Translations under genes and position numbers: made by a program
Shown: piece after piece, positions 44,501 to 54,720 of the stretch
Numbering within the stretch: position 1 is the stretch's first letter
Layout: each line of letters begins with the position of its first letter
The notes under the pieces: model-generated
The model's input: only the letters and a program-made list of their open reading frames with translations
What the model was told of the DNA's origin: nothing
Databases searched by the model: none
From: Fasciola hepatica
Lineage: Eukaryota > Platyhelminthes > Trematoda > Plagiorchiida > Fasciolidae
Direction: 5' to 3'
NCBI GenBank assembly: GCA_948099385.1
Contig: CANUEZ040000062.1
Location: forward strand, 4,829,501 to 4,893,500
Length of the DNA: 64,000 bases

Positions 44501-46795
44501 TCTGCTGTCTATAGTTTGTTCGACCCACTCGGTTTCGTCTCACCATAGCTGCTACCTGGAAAGATCTTGCTGCAGCGGCTGTGCCGTAAGAAAGTTGATT
44601 GGGACCAGTCACTGGACCGAGGGGACCGGCTGGACTGGGAGGAATTTTTGAACACCTTGAAGAAATTAGGGGACATAAGAATCCCACGATGTTTGACTCC
44701 TGGCCATACGACACGGACTGGAGAACTACATGCTTTTTCCGATGCATCCGAAGTCGGTTATGGAGCTGTAGTGTACGGACGATGGTGCGCAGGAGATGGA
44801 CAATATACCACGAGGATCCTGTTCGCCAAAGCCCGCGTTGCTCCACTGAAGTCGGTCTCAATCCCACGCCTTGAACTCAGCGCAGCCGTTTTAGCAGTCA
44901 GGATGGTGCAAGCTGTGAAGAGATGTTTCGATCTCTACATTTGGTCGGTGAGCTTCTGGACGGATTCAACGATAGTACTTTACTATATCAACAACGTCCG
45001 GAGCCGGTTTAGTACTTTCATTGCTAACCGACTCAAGATTATCCACGATGAATCAGCCACGCACCAGTGGAGTCATGTCAGGTCTGGCGATAATCCGGCC
45101 GACCTGTGCTCCCGAGGTGCGAACAACTTCAGGCAACTGGACACGTGGACGAGAGGGCCAAACTTCCTGCAATTGCCCGAACAGGACTGGCCCGCGTTCG
45201 AATTAAAACCCCCTACGAAATTGGAACTGGAGATCAAAGGCGTAGTGATAGCGGCCAACGTCGTCGAAGCGTCGTCCATTTTATCGCGACTGGTCAGGTT
45301 TTCTTCCTGGATGAAGACGCTTCGTTCGCTAGTTTAGTTAACCAGGTTCAAGATAAATTTACTACTCATGAAAGGGCTACGGCCCTCAGGTCGGATACCG
45401 GTCGGCCCGATAGGTCCCGATGAGCTACAAGCGACAGAGTACGATATTTTCAGAATGATACAACGCGAGGCTTTCGCCCGAGAACTCGAGGGGGCGGGTG
45501 AAGTGGGGCCGACCAATGAAGATATGCCATCTCCAAGAGGCGAGCTGAGGCGTTTAAACCCCAAATTCATCAACGGACTGCTGCAGGTGGATGGTAGGCT
45601 GACCAACGCACACCTGAACTTCGACACAAGGTATCCTATACTGCTGCCTGCGAGTCAACCTGTAGTAGAGCTAATGATTCAACGCGTCCACGCCATGGAG
45701 GGACATGCCGGGGAAAGTCACGTGACAAGCGTCATCCGGAATCACCTTTGGTTGCCGAGAGGACGAGAGACTGTAAAACGCGTAATCCGACGGTGTGTGC
45801 AATGTAGGAGACGCAATGCCACGGCGGGCAAACAACTCATGGCCCCACTACCAGAATGCAGGGTGAGTACGGGCTGGTGGCCGTTCAGTGACACCGGGTT
45901 GGACTATTTCGGGCCCTTGTGGATCAAGTGCGGAAAAAGATTAGAAAAGCGATACGGATGTATCATGACGTGCATGAAATCACGTGCGGTACACCTAGAA
46001 GTCGCACATTCGATGACGACCGATTCGTTTCTACGGGCCTTGCAGAGATTTATCAACCAAAGAGACGTACCGGCCGATATATACTCAGATAATGGATCGA
46101 ACTTTGTGGGCGCTCAACGGGATTTGCAGCGTTGGCACAAAAACATGAACAGGGACGAACTGCAGAATCGAACCGTGGCCTACGGCATACGATGGCATTT
46201 CAACCCCCCACAGGCCAGTCACCGAGGCGGCATATGGGAACGCATGATCCGGTCCGCCAGACGGATATTGCTGTCAATCATGGAGCAGCAGCCGCCCGAC
46301 GACAAGACGCTGAACACCGTCATGACTGAGGTGGAGCGAATCCTGAACAACCGCCCCCTGGTTCCAGTATTGAACGGCGACCCCACCCACCTGGCGCTCA
46401 CCCCAAACGACTTATTGACGTTAAGGTCGAACGAGGGTTTCCAAGGGCCGGTAAACCTTCGTGGGAGCTACCTCCACGAGTGAAAGCAAGCGAACTATCT
46501 GGCCAAGGTCTTCTGGAGGCGATGGCTGCGAGAGTACCTACCGGCTTTGCAGACTCGACAGAAGTGGCTGGCCAAAACAAGACCATTCAAAGTTGGGGAC
46601 GTGGTTATGATCGCCGACGAACGCGCACATTTCAGCGCTTGGTCTTTGGGAGTAGTTACGGAAACCATCAAAAGCACTGACAAAATGATAAGAACGGTGA
46701 AGTTGAAGACAGCTAACGGAGTGCTCATTCGTGACATACGCAGTATTAACCTACTCGAGAGCAAAGACGGAGGAGCTGATAACCCTGAGGCCTAG
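41600..46795 (+). pseudogene. BEL/Pao gag-pol polyprotein, one frame with five stops
   Basis: One frame runs from the likely start ATG at 41600 to 46795 without a frameshift. It is interrupted by stops at 42011, 44423, 44546, 45335 and 46481. The order is: a coiled-coil-like N-terminus (LELEQQLLSARLQAQEAE), the gag DUF1759-type region to about 42530, and Cys/His zinc knuckles (CRSCGTSHGLPEC to GCTGRHHRLLH). Retropepsin FVDSGSDTTLV follows at 42990. The RT has SADIREMFHQVKI and the catalytic FYVDDYLGS at about 44202-44230. The RNase H-like region has FSDASEVGYGAVV, PRLELSAAVLA and WTDSTIVLYYI. The integrase has an HHCC zinc domain (HAGESHVTS...CVQC) and the D,D,E blocks GLDYFGPLWIK, YSDNGSNFVG and GGIWERMIR. 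A short C-terminal domain includes GDVVMIADE. All domain cores look intact; only the stops are disabling. Confidence 0.92.
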
Positions 46796-46849
46796 TAAAC
46801 CTTTTCACACCAGTAATCGAGGTGGATAAAGAAACACCATATATACCAC

Positions 46850-47190
46850 ACAATCTCCGTCAAACACGTTAAGGTGCTCGCGGTCCCTTCGTTGACATTA
46901 CAGAAGGTTCTTTCCGATATGTGGTGATGAGTGCGATTCCATTATACATCCCGATACATACACACATGCACGACGCACTCTACATCCCGTAAACCCATCA
47001 TACATGTGACAGTGTTCTTTGTTTGCCTTTTGTTGACGCTACCGAATGCCCTTGCATATGTGGAAGTAGCGGAGCTCAGGTCACACACACATGCTACATT
47101 TACTCGTCTTCTTGCCACGCGGTCTTTTGTTGACACTGCAGAAAGTCCTCCTTTGATGTGTAGTCATACTTGTGATTTCATTGTAACCCC
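46850..47190 (+). repeat. Tandem sub-repeats in the BEL/Pao 3' region
   Basis: Copies of a unit containing GTTGAC, a GAA-rich or GAA-poor spacer, and CATATGTGG or CGATATGTGG. GTTGAC anchors lie at 46891, 47032 and 47129. The related truncated copy has four anchors at 50740, 50881, 51011 and 51153. Units are imperfect and about 140 bases long. The region is non-coding and lies between the gag-pol end and the 3' LTR. Confidence 0.7.
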
Positions 47191-47222
47191 GGCACACACA
47201 CACACGCACACACACACACTCA
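47191..47222. repeat. (CA)n microsatellite
   Basis: Interrupted CA/CG run within the BEL/Pao 3' region. Confidence 0.9.
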
Positions 47223-47490
47223 AGCACGTACTTCCAGGACCGGACGGCCCCTTACGAGGACAACGTCTATGTGACCATTCACGCCCGCCATCGGTCATTT
47301 GGTCTTGTGGAAGATGTAGACTAGCCTCACGTCTATGTATCCAATGGATTAGGTGCGACCAGTAGTAGAACGTTGACGACGAGCATTAGACGCGCGCACT
47401 GACAGCAGGGCCTAGGCAGGTAGGAAGAATCAGTACCTTTATACCGAAACTTTGACTCTGCTAAGGATCCAGGAGGATTTCGGTGGGCGG

Positions 47491-47868
47491 TGTAACAGCC
47501 GGTCGTGGAAAATCCCCCTTTTTTCCCTCGCGATTCAGTGTTTTTCCCAACATCACTCATTTCCATACACTATTGACTTGTCTTTACGAACTGGTTGTTT
47601 TTCTGGACCAATTGTTGTTTGTTCGCGCCCAGAGCGCTACTTTGGCACATCCTTGTTCAGGACCTGCGTGACGCACGTGCTGTCTGCTCACACGCTGCTA
47701 TTCGGTTTCTCGTTGTTGAGTCCTTGTGATCGTATTATTGAGGTTTGTATATTGTTTATGTCATTGTTTATTTTAATAATCTAGTATCGTAGAATATCAC
47801 GGATAATCATCTTCTGATTTCGGGATCCGTTGCGAATTTGGCTACGCATTGCTCAAACTTTCGTAACA
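47491..47868 (+). repeat. 3' LTR of the full-length BEL/Pao element
   Basis: Partner of the 5' LTR, 376 of 378 positions equal by eye. Preceded by a purine-rich stretch ending GGTGGGCGG, the likely plus-strand primer, and followed by the AACGG duplication. Confidence 0.93.
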
Positions 47869-48255
47869 AACGGGTCAGTAAGTTTCTGTCGGTCGCAGTG
47901 ATTCCCCTGTGTAACTTATAGCACTCTATCAGATACTCCGTTGGCCTAGGATGATCCGGGGGGAATAGATTTAGGACTCTCAGTCTTTCCTGGTACGACT
48001 TCCCTTGCACTCAACTTATCATCCTAGTAAACCTCCCCGGAACGTCCTCTAACGCCTTTTTGTCCTTCACTAGGCTTGGTGCTCATGCTTGAACGAAAGT
48101 CGCCAAGAGGTGCCTTACGGTCACCTTGTATATAGGTGGTATTACTCCGGCCTTTCTGGACACCATAGTTCGTCTTAAGCTGAAAAGCTCCCTGTTTGCC
48201 CTGTTAGCTACTAATGTACACTGCTCAGCGGACTTGAAGCTCTCGTGCACGAGTT
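47869..48255 (-). pseudogene. LINE RT C-terminal segment between two BEL/Pao elements
   Basis: The minus strand encodes, from 48250 down, KSAEQCTLVANRANREL, TMVSRKAGVIPPIYKVTVRHLL and APSLVKDKKALEDVPGRFTR. QGKSYQERLRVLNLFPPDHPRP and YKLHRGI follow. These are the consecutive blocks after the FADD motif in CR1-like LINE proteins. The next block continues across the young BEL/Pao element at 41179. The RT core that should precede it is missing: the sequence abuts the truncated BEL/Pao copy at about 48255. Confidence 0.8.
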
Positions 48256-48259
48256 TCCG

Positions 48260-50571
48260 TAACCTGTCGAAGTATACTACCCGCCGTCTCTAGTCTGTTC
48301 GACCCACTCAGTTTCGTCTCCCCCTGGCTGCTACCCGGAAAGATCTTGCTGCAGCGGCTGTGCCGTAAGAAAGTCTACTGGGACCAGTCGCTGGACCGAG
48401 AAGACCGGCTGACTGGGAAGAGTTTTTGAACACCTTGAAAAAATTAGGGGACATAAGGATTCCGCGATGCGTGACTCCTGGCCATGCCACGCGGACTGGC
48501 GAACTATACGCCTTTTCCGATGCATCCAAAGTCGGTTATGGAGTTGTGGTGTACGGACGATGGTGCACAGGAGATAGACAATATACTACGAAGATCCTGT
48601 TCGCTAAAGCCCGCGTTGCTCTACTGAAGTCGGCCTCGATCCCACGCCTTGAACTCAGCGCAGCAGTGTTAGCAGTCAGGGCGGTGCAGGCGGTGAAGAG
48701 ATGTTTCGACTTCTACTTTTGCACAGCCAGCTTTTAGACGGACTCAACTATAGCATTTTTCTATATTGACAACGTCCGGAGCCGGTTTAGTACTTTCATT
48801 GCTAACCGACTCAAGATTATCCACGATGAATCAGCCATGAACCAGTGGAAGCATGTCAGGTCTGGAAATAATCCAGCCTAACTGTGCTCCCGAGGTGCGA
48901 ACAACTTCAGGCAACTGGACACGTGGACGAGAGGGCCAAACTTCCTGCAATTGCCCAAACAGGACTGGCCCGTGTTCGAATTAAAACCCCCTACGAAATT
49001 GGAACTGGAGATCAAAGGCGTAGTGATAGCGGCCAACGTCGTCGAAGCGACGTCCGTTTTGTCGCGATTGGTCAAATTTTCTTACTGGATGAAGACACTT
49101 CCTGCTTTAGTTTGGTTAGCTAGGTTCAAGAGAAATTTACTAGTTATGAAAGGGCTACGCCCTTCAGGCCGGATACGGGTCTCCCGATAAGTCCCGATGA
49201 GTTACAAGCTGCAGAATACGATATTTTCAGAAAGATACAACGCGAGGCTTTCGCCCGAGAACTCGAGGGGGCGGGTGAAGTGGGACCAATCAACAAAGGA
49301 ATATCATCTCCAGGAGGCGAAATGAAGCATTTAAACCCCAAACTCACTGATGAACTGCTGCAGGTGGATGGTAGGCTGACCAACGCCCACCTGAACTTCG
49401 ACACAAGGTATCCTATACTGCTGCCTGCGAGACAACCTGTAGTAGAGCTAATGATTCAACGCGCCCACGCCGTGGAGGGACATGCCGGGGAAAGTCACGT
49501 GACGAGCGTCATCCGGAATCACCTTTGGTTGCCGAGAGGACGAGAGACTGTAAAACGCGTAATCCGACGGTGTGTGCAATGTAGGAGACGCAATGCCACG
49601 GCGGGCAAACAACTCATGGCCCCACTACCAGAATGCAGGGTGACTGCTGGCTGGTGGCCTTTCAGCGACATCGGGTTGGACTATTTCGGGCCCTTGTGGA
49701 TCAAGTGCGGAAAAAGATTAGAAAAGCGATATGGACGTATGATGAGGTGCATGAAGTCACGCGCGGTACACCTAGAATTTGCACATCCGATGACGACCGA
49801 TTCGTTTCTACGGGCCTTGCAGAGATTTATCAACCGAAGAGACGTACCGGCCGATATATACTCAGAAAATGGGTCGAACTTTGTGGGCGCTCACCGGGAA
49901 CTGCAGCTGTGGCACAAAAACATGAACAGGGACGAACCGCAGAATCGAACCGTGGCCTATGGCATACGGTGGCACGTCAATCCCCTGCAGGCCTGTTATC
50001 GCGGTGGAGTAAGGGAACGCATGGTCGGTCCATCAAGCGAATATTACTATCGATCATTGAGCAACAGCCGCCCGACGATCAACCTTGAGCCCCTTCATGA
50101 CTGAGGTCGAGAGAATTCTGAACAACCGCCCACTGGTTCCAGCAACCAACTGCGATCCAACCCATCTGGTGCTCACTGCGATCGACCTATTGATGTTAAG
50201 ATAGAAGGAGGGTTTCCAAGGGCGGTAAACCTTCGTGGGAGCTGCCTCCACGGATGGAACCAGGTGAACTATCTCACCAAGGTTTTCTGGAGGCGATGGC
50301 TGCGAGAGTACCTACCGCCTCTGCAGACTCGACAGAAGTCGCTGGTCAAAACAAGGCCATTCAAAGTTGGTGGTGTGGTGATGATCGCAGACAAAAACGC
50401 ACATTTCAGCACCTGATCCTTGGGAGTGGTTATGGAAACCATCAAAAGCACCGGCGGAGTGATAAGAACGGTGAAGATGAAGACAGCTAACGGAGCGCTA
50501 ATTCGTGACATACGCAGTATTAGTCTACTAGAGAGTGAAGGCGGAGAAACTGACAAAGCTGAGGCCCAGTA
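48260..50571 (+). pseudogene. RNase H and integrase of the truncated BEL/Pao copy
   Basis: Blocks match the full copy: FSDASKVGYGVVVYGR at 48510, PRLELSAAVLAVRA at 48640, NNFRQLDTWTRGPNFLQ equivalents at 48900. Then comes integrase at 49280-50104 with HAGESHVTS, CVQCRRRNATAGK and GLDYFGPLWIK. The second catalytic block reads YSENGSNFVG, where the full copy has YSDNGSNFVG, so the middle Asp is Glu here. The third block, GGVRERMVG, has lost the Trp before the Glu. Stops and frame changes occur near 48737, 48880, 49190 and 50104. The protein is inactive. It has TGG codons at three positions where the full copy has stops. Confidence 0.85.
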
Positions 50572-50689
50572 GACTGTTTTGCATCCGCCTTCGAGGTGGG
50601 TAAAGAAACCCCAAATATGAGAGCATTCACGACACACTGAGGTATCGAGCCATCATACACCCCGACGAGCACTCAACCATATAGTACTC

Positions 50690-51235
50690 GTTATGCCACC
50701 TGGTCTCCGTCAAACACTTTACTGTGTTCACAGTCTTTCGTTGACGTTACAGAAGGTTTTTTTCCGATATGTGGTGATACATGCGATTCCATTGTACATC
50801 CAGACACACACACATACCCGATGCACGCTATGTCCCGCAACCCCTGTCAAACATGTGACAATTTTTGCCGTTTGTTTTTTGTTGATGTTACTGAATATCT
50901 TTTGCGTATATAGGAGTTGCGGCGATTAGGTCAGGCACATACACGACTACATTATAATCGTTTATGCCACACCGTCTCCGTCAAACACGCTACAGTGCTC
51001 ACAGTCTTTCGTTGACGTTGCAGAAAGTCCTTTTTTGGTATGTGGTGGTACATGCAATTCCACTGCACATCCAGACACATAAGCACACACCCGATGCACG
51101 CTATGTCCCGCAACCACTCTCAAATGTGTGACGGTGTTCGCAATTTGTTTTCGTTGACGTCACTGAAATGTCTTTTGCATATGTCGAAGTAGCAGCGATT
51201 ACAACATACACACACGCACTCACGCAAGCACATAC
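50690..51235 (+). repeat. Tandem ~273-base unit made of two ~137-base halves
   Basis: The unit beginning TATGCCACCTGGTCTCCGTC at about 50692 is repeated from about 50965 (TATGCCACACCGTCTCCGTC). Each unit contains two GTTGA-anchored halves, so anchors recur at 50740, 50881, 51011 and 51153 (steps of 141, 130 and 142). It corresponds to the 3' region of the full copy at 46850-47190. Confidence 0.8.
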
Positions 51236-51494
51236 AGCCAGGGCAGGACGGCCTTGCCAAGGACAGCGTCTATATTCCCCCTTCACGCCCGCCATTGTTC
51301 AGTTGTTCTAGTGGAAGATGTAGAACAGCCTCGCGTCCATGTGGTCAACGGATTAGGTACAACCACGAGTGGAACGTTGGCGACAAGCATTAGGCACGCG
51401 CACTGACAGTAGGGCCTAGGTAGGTAGGAGGGATCAGTACCTTTATACCAAACCTTTGACTCTGCTAAGGATTCGAGGGGTTTTTGGTGGGCAG

Positions 51495-51851
51495 TGTAAC
51501 GACCGGTCGTGGAACCCCCCCCCTACAACCCTTGCAGTTCCATTTTTTTCTTAACATCACTCACTTGCTTACACTATGGAAGTATCTTCACGAACTGTTT
51601 GGTTTATGGACCAATTGTTGTTTGTTCGCGCCCAGAGCGCTACTTTGTCATATCCTTATTCTGGACCTGCGTGACGCACGTGCTCCTTGCCCGCTCGCAG
51701 CAATTCGATTTCTCGTTTGTGAGTCCTTGTGATCTCATTATTGGGTATTGTAACACACGTTTGAGCAATGCGTAGAATATCACGGATAATCGCATTTGGA
51801 TTTCGGGATCAGTTGTGAATTTGGATACGCATTGCTCAAACCTGTGATACA
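51495..51851 (+). repeat. 3' LTR of the truncated BEL/Pao copy
   Basis: Begins TGTAACGACC after a purine-rich tract (51475-51493) and ends GATACA. It aligns along its length with the 41180/47491 LTRs with many substitutions and some short gaps. Adjacent LINE sequence resumes directly at about 51852. The left target duplicate cannot be checked, because the 5' end of the element is lost. Confidence 0.85.
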
Positions 51852-52645
51852 ACCCCTCATCCACTGTCTGATAGTGAACACCCCAGCCAAATCTATCTGC
51901 TGCTTCCATGATCGCGGTTACAGTCGGACTCCTGCAGTTCCTTCGCATCTTGTTTGGCACCCCGGGGGGCCCCTGGATCAGGAATCTGATGGCCACATGG
52001 TCGCCCCTCCCAAGCGCAGCGGTAAACCCTAGTCAACTAACTTCCTTCGGGTATCTGGTGAACAACAGAGCAAGTACACTCGGGGTTCGCCCTTCCATCG
52101 ATCTGGAGGGCTGGTTGGCCTGCCGAGAGAGTGGTATGCAGTCCACCAGCTCGATTAATTTCCTACTACACTGGGCGTCAGTCGAAGGAGACAGAATCTC
52201 TCGATTTGCTTCGGGGGAGTTTAAATACCCCATTATTAAATCCGGAACACCTGCGAGGCACTTATAGCTAGATACTCGAACATTAGAAGGTCCCTTCGGA
52301 TTAGTATTTGGGCCACAATATACGCATACTATATCCATAAGGGATCCCGAAGACGGTAGGCGGCACAGTGAAGCTTGTATATTTGGGGTAAACAGGGCTT
52401 CCTCACGTTAGTGTTCAAGGTTTTCCTTGAATAACAGTAGGGCTCATCCTCTACCCTGCCACCATATCGGTCGGCCTGTTAGGCGCGGTATCCTTTGGTG
52501 GGTAGCAGCCCCATGGCTTCACTTTGGAGCAACCATGTCTCCGTTATCGCACGCAGTCGACTTCGATTATTTCAACCTCGAATTTTTTCCTCTTGTTTAC
52601 TATGCTGCAAGCTTTGGTGTACACTACTCTGGGTTCTCCCATGGA
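51852..52645 (-). pseudogene. LINE endonuclease domain, upstream part of the interrupted LINE
   Basis: Minus-strand blocks in order: PRVVYTKACSIVNKRKKFEVE (N-terminal strand) and IIEVDCV with a following stop in place of the ITETWL block. KVKPWGCYPPKDTAP and DIVCVYCGPNTNPKGPSN follow. LIMGYLNSPEANREIL stands where GDFNSPEI..E is usual (Asp to Tyr), then CSRKLIELVDCI and LLFTRYPKEVS. Near 51900, GWGVHYQTVDEGLYHRFEQ fits the linker to RT. The nuclease would be dead. It lies on the same strand as, and in the right order before, the RT segments at 48255-47869 and 41179-40930. Confidence 0.75.
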
Positions 52646-52859
52646 AGGTACTGCTTTGTCCACCCGTCGGACAGTACTGATCTCTCTCCCTAGCTGGCTC
52701 TCGGACTCATCGCCCGATGGTCCCCTTTTTTGTTGCTGGATAACGATTTCCGGAGATGGAAGCCGGGCTGATGCTCGTTCCGCTATCCCTGCTGCGGCAT
52801 TCCTGGCTCCTCATAGAAGAGTCAGTCACTGGTGACGCTGTATGGGGCAGTTAACGAGC

Positions 52860-53175
52860 TACTACCATTGGTCTGGAGCTCATCAAAGGGGCAGATGCGG
52901 TTCCTTTGTAAGTGAGGTTCTGCTGGAGGGTTTTCTGGAGCCTTTCCCCGAGAGATCGGGTTACACAGGGGCTATTGCATTGGTGTTCCTAGCAATTCGG
53001 TTCGCTGCTTCTAAGAACCTGTCTCGGAAAAGTGGATTTCCAATTTCGACTGACAAAGGTCTTGGGCCCCGGGTTTCTCTTGGGTTGGCTGACCAGCGGC
53101 CCAGCCTAAAAGCCCTATTCAAAAGAGCACTCTCAGGCACATCAGTCTGTCTCAGTAAGCTCCCTGAACCGTAGT
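52860..53175 (-). pseudogene. LINE ORF1 RRM-like remnant
   Basis: Read on minus, ESALLNRAFRLGRWSAN, then PRPLSVEIGNPLFRDRFLEAA, then NRIARNTNAIAPV followed by a stop and PDLSG. This resembles the nucleic-acid-binding domain of CR1-type ORF1 proteins (..AFRLGR....PRPLLV.F.....RDRFLEAA......I.PDLS). It is correctly placed upstream of the endonuclease at 52.6 kb. One element with ORF1 and ORF2 thus seems to span 53.2 to 40.9 kb apart from the insertions. Sequence beyond 53200 is not recognised. Confidence 0.6.
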
Positions 53176-53199
53176 CCTGTTGGCAAGCAGAACGGCTCG

Positions 53200-54390
53200 G
53201 GTATCCCCTCTATGATGACATTTATCCATTCACCGGTGACGATTTCTGCCTCGTGTTAAAGCTCAGTCGGTTTTTGCGCCATTGTGGTTGCTTAGTTCCT
53301 CAAGTTTTTTAGTTCACTGTCTTCATTGCTTGCCGTATTTTGGGGTCCGGATATTCAGTCCACCGGGAACTGCTCCGAATTTCCAAGCTTCTCTTCCATT
53401 TTCGTCATTAGTGTTAGTACCTGTGTGCTGCCACCGATTTTGGATCACTCAAACCGCCGCTTGTCACCGATCTACGTGCGCTCACACAGACAGTTTAGGT
53501 CCACTTTAGGCCGGGATGCTCCACGTACGGCTTAAGGTTACTAACAAAAAGCTAACTACACCTCCGATGATACCACTACTCGCATGTGTCCCAACCAATT
53601 CCTTTCTTCTCACCTTCTTACGGCACTCTGGGATGCTGTACATGGACATGGGCATCTCTGCCTAAGTATGACTTTCCATTCTTGGATTTATCGAAGTTGA
53701 GTTTCCAAGATGACTGCTTACTACGCTTCAAGAGAAGGGGAAAAATCGTCGGATTGTTGATATGCCCCAGCGATGAAGACAACCAAACTAGTTACGCAGG
53801 GGCTTACCATGTAGGTACGGTCGTTGGTTGGAGAGTTCGTTAGGGCTGACCCTATTTCTCATCTCAGATTTTCCGTTCTCCTGAAATCTCCTCTGAATTG
53901 CAGTTGGGAACCTTATCACAAGGTTTTCCAGACTCATATTAGTTGGCCTTCCTCGTAACGTTCATTTTTGAATAAGAATCTGAGCTCCACGCAGCGTCGC
54001 GTCAAGGCATATCGCAGTTCACCAACCGTGGCTGGCAGAGAGTACAAGGGCTTGTCATAAAAGGTTTGCCAAAGCTACCGACAGGCTACTTTAAGGCAGC
54101 GGCCAGTCGATGACCTCTCCTGAGATGGGTCTCATTTAAGCGTGGGATAGGCACGCATGTGGAAGCAGTTTTTGCTTCCAAATTACCTTGGCCGACTTGT
54201 CATTTGACCTAAGGATTGAAAACCGTGAAGAATCACTTGAGGATCGGACACTTCTAAGATCAACACTATGAAACCCACGGTGTAGTGAGGTCCAGCTACC
54301 GGCCTCCGTAAATTTCGGTAGCAGCACCAGCGATGACACTGAATCTCGGCGAAAACTGATGGAAAATCCCGAATTGGAAGATATAGCTGA
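53200..54390. other. Unassigned sequence
   Basis: Several short frames on both strands (53282-53509, 53586-53843, minus 54411-54136), none with a recognisable domain. Confidence 0.4.
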
Positions 54391-54394
54391 TGAC

Positions 54395-54545
54395 CATGAA
54401 GCTACATTCAAATATACTCAGGCCGGGTTTGCGATTTTCCGGGGAATTGTATATGAAATTAGCATCGGCACACCAGGCATGAGTTCTGTCAGAGGCACCG
54501 GTGATCTCTGTGGATATGATTCTCGTCCAACAAAGAAAATTAGAA
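54395..54545 (+). pseudogene. Possible Penelope-like RT fragment
   Basis: The plus frame 54359-54571 contains FKYTQAGFAIFRGIVYEI then SIGTPGMSSVRGTGDL. In Penelope-like RTs the corresponding region reads T.F.F.G..YEQ..G.PMGSP.SG..AE. The order and spacing agree, but the MGSP core is altered and no other RT motif is visible nearby. This is a tentative call. Confidence 0.38.
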
Positions 54546-54584
54546 AAAAACTAGAGGCTTTGACGGGTTAGAGGTTATATCGGC

Positions 54585-54720
54585 CTTCTTGTTGAGTTGA
54601 CAGAACAGGGGAGGCTAGATGAGCTAACGACCGGAGCAGAAGAGCCGGTGTGAGCCTTGTTTCCAGTACCACGTGGAAAGAAGCAGCAAAGAGCCCGTGT
54701 GAGAGGGTACTAGAATGACT
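54585..54720 (-). repeat. LTR-like fragment related to 62770-62870
   Basis: A block from GGGAGGCT through AGCTAA, GAGC, GATGAGC or AAGAGC to GCCTTG is shared with the gypsy LTR at the right end of the window over about 55 bases, at roughly 75% identity by eye. Probably part of an old solo gypsy LTR in minus orientation. Its limits are not resolved. Confidence 0.45.

Larger units (their letters stand above)
41180..47868 (+). mobile_element. Full-length BEL/Pao LTR retrotransposon
   Basis: A 6689-base element bounded by 378-base direct LTRs that differ at two positions (41548/47859 and 41556/47867). They start with TG, and the 3' copy ends with CA. It is flanked by the 5-bp direct duplication AACGG (41175-41179 and 47869-47873), the length usual for BEL/Pao. 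Internally it has gag, zinc knuckle, protease, RT, RNase H and integrase in BEL/Pao order in one frame. A repeat-rich 3' region and a purine-rich tract (47471-47490) stand immediately before the 3' LTR. Near-identical LTRs indicate a recent insertion, unless gene conversion has homogenised them. Five in-frame stops make it non-autonomous as sequenced. Confidence 0.93.
48255..51851 (+). mobile_element. 5'-truncated BEL/Pao copy with its 3' LTR
   Basis: Related to the element at 41-48 kb but clearly diverged. Homology begins inside the RNase H-proximal part of pol (equivalent to about 44480 in the full copy) and runs through integrase, 3' repeats and the 3' LTR (51495-51851). The 5' LTR, gag, protease and RT are absent. 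The LTR differs by many substitutions and small indels from the 41180 LTR, so this copy is older. It lies in the same orientation as the young element. Confidence 0.85.
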
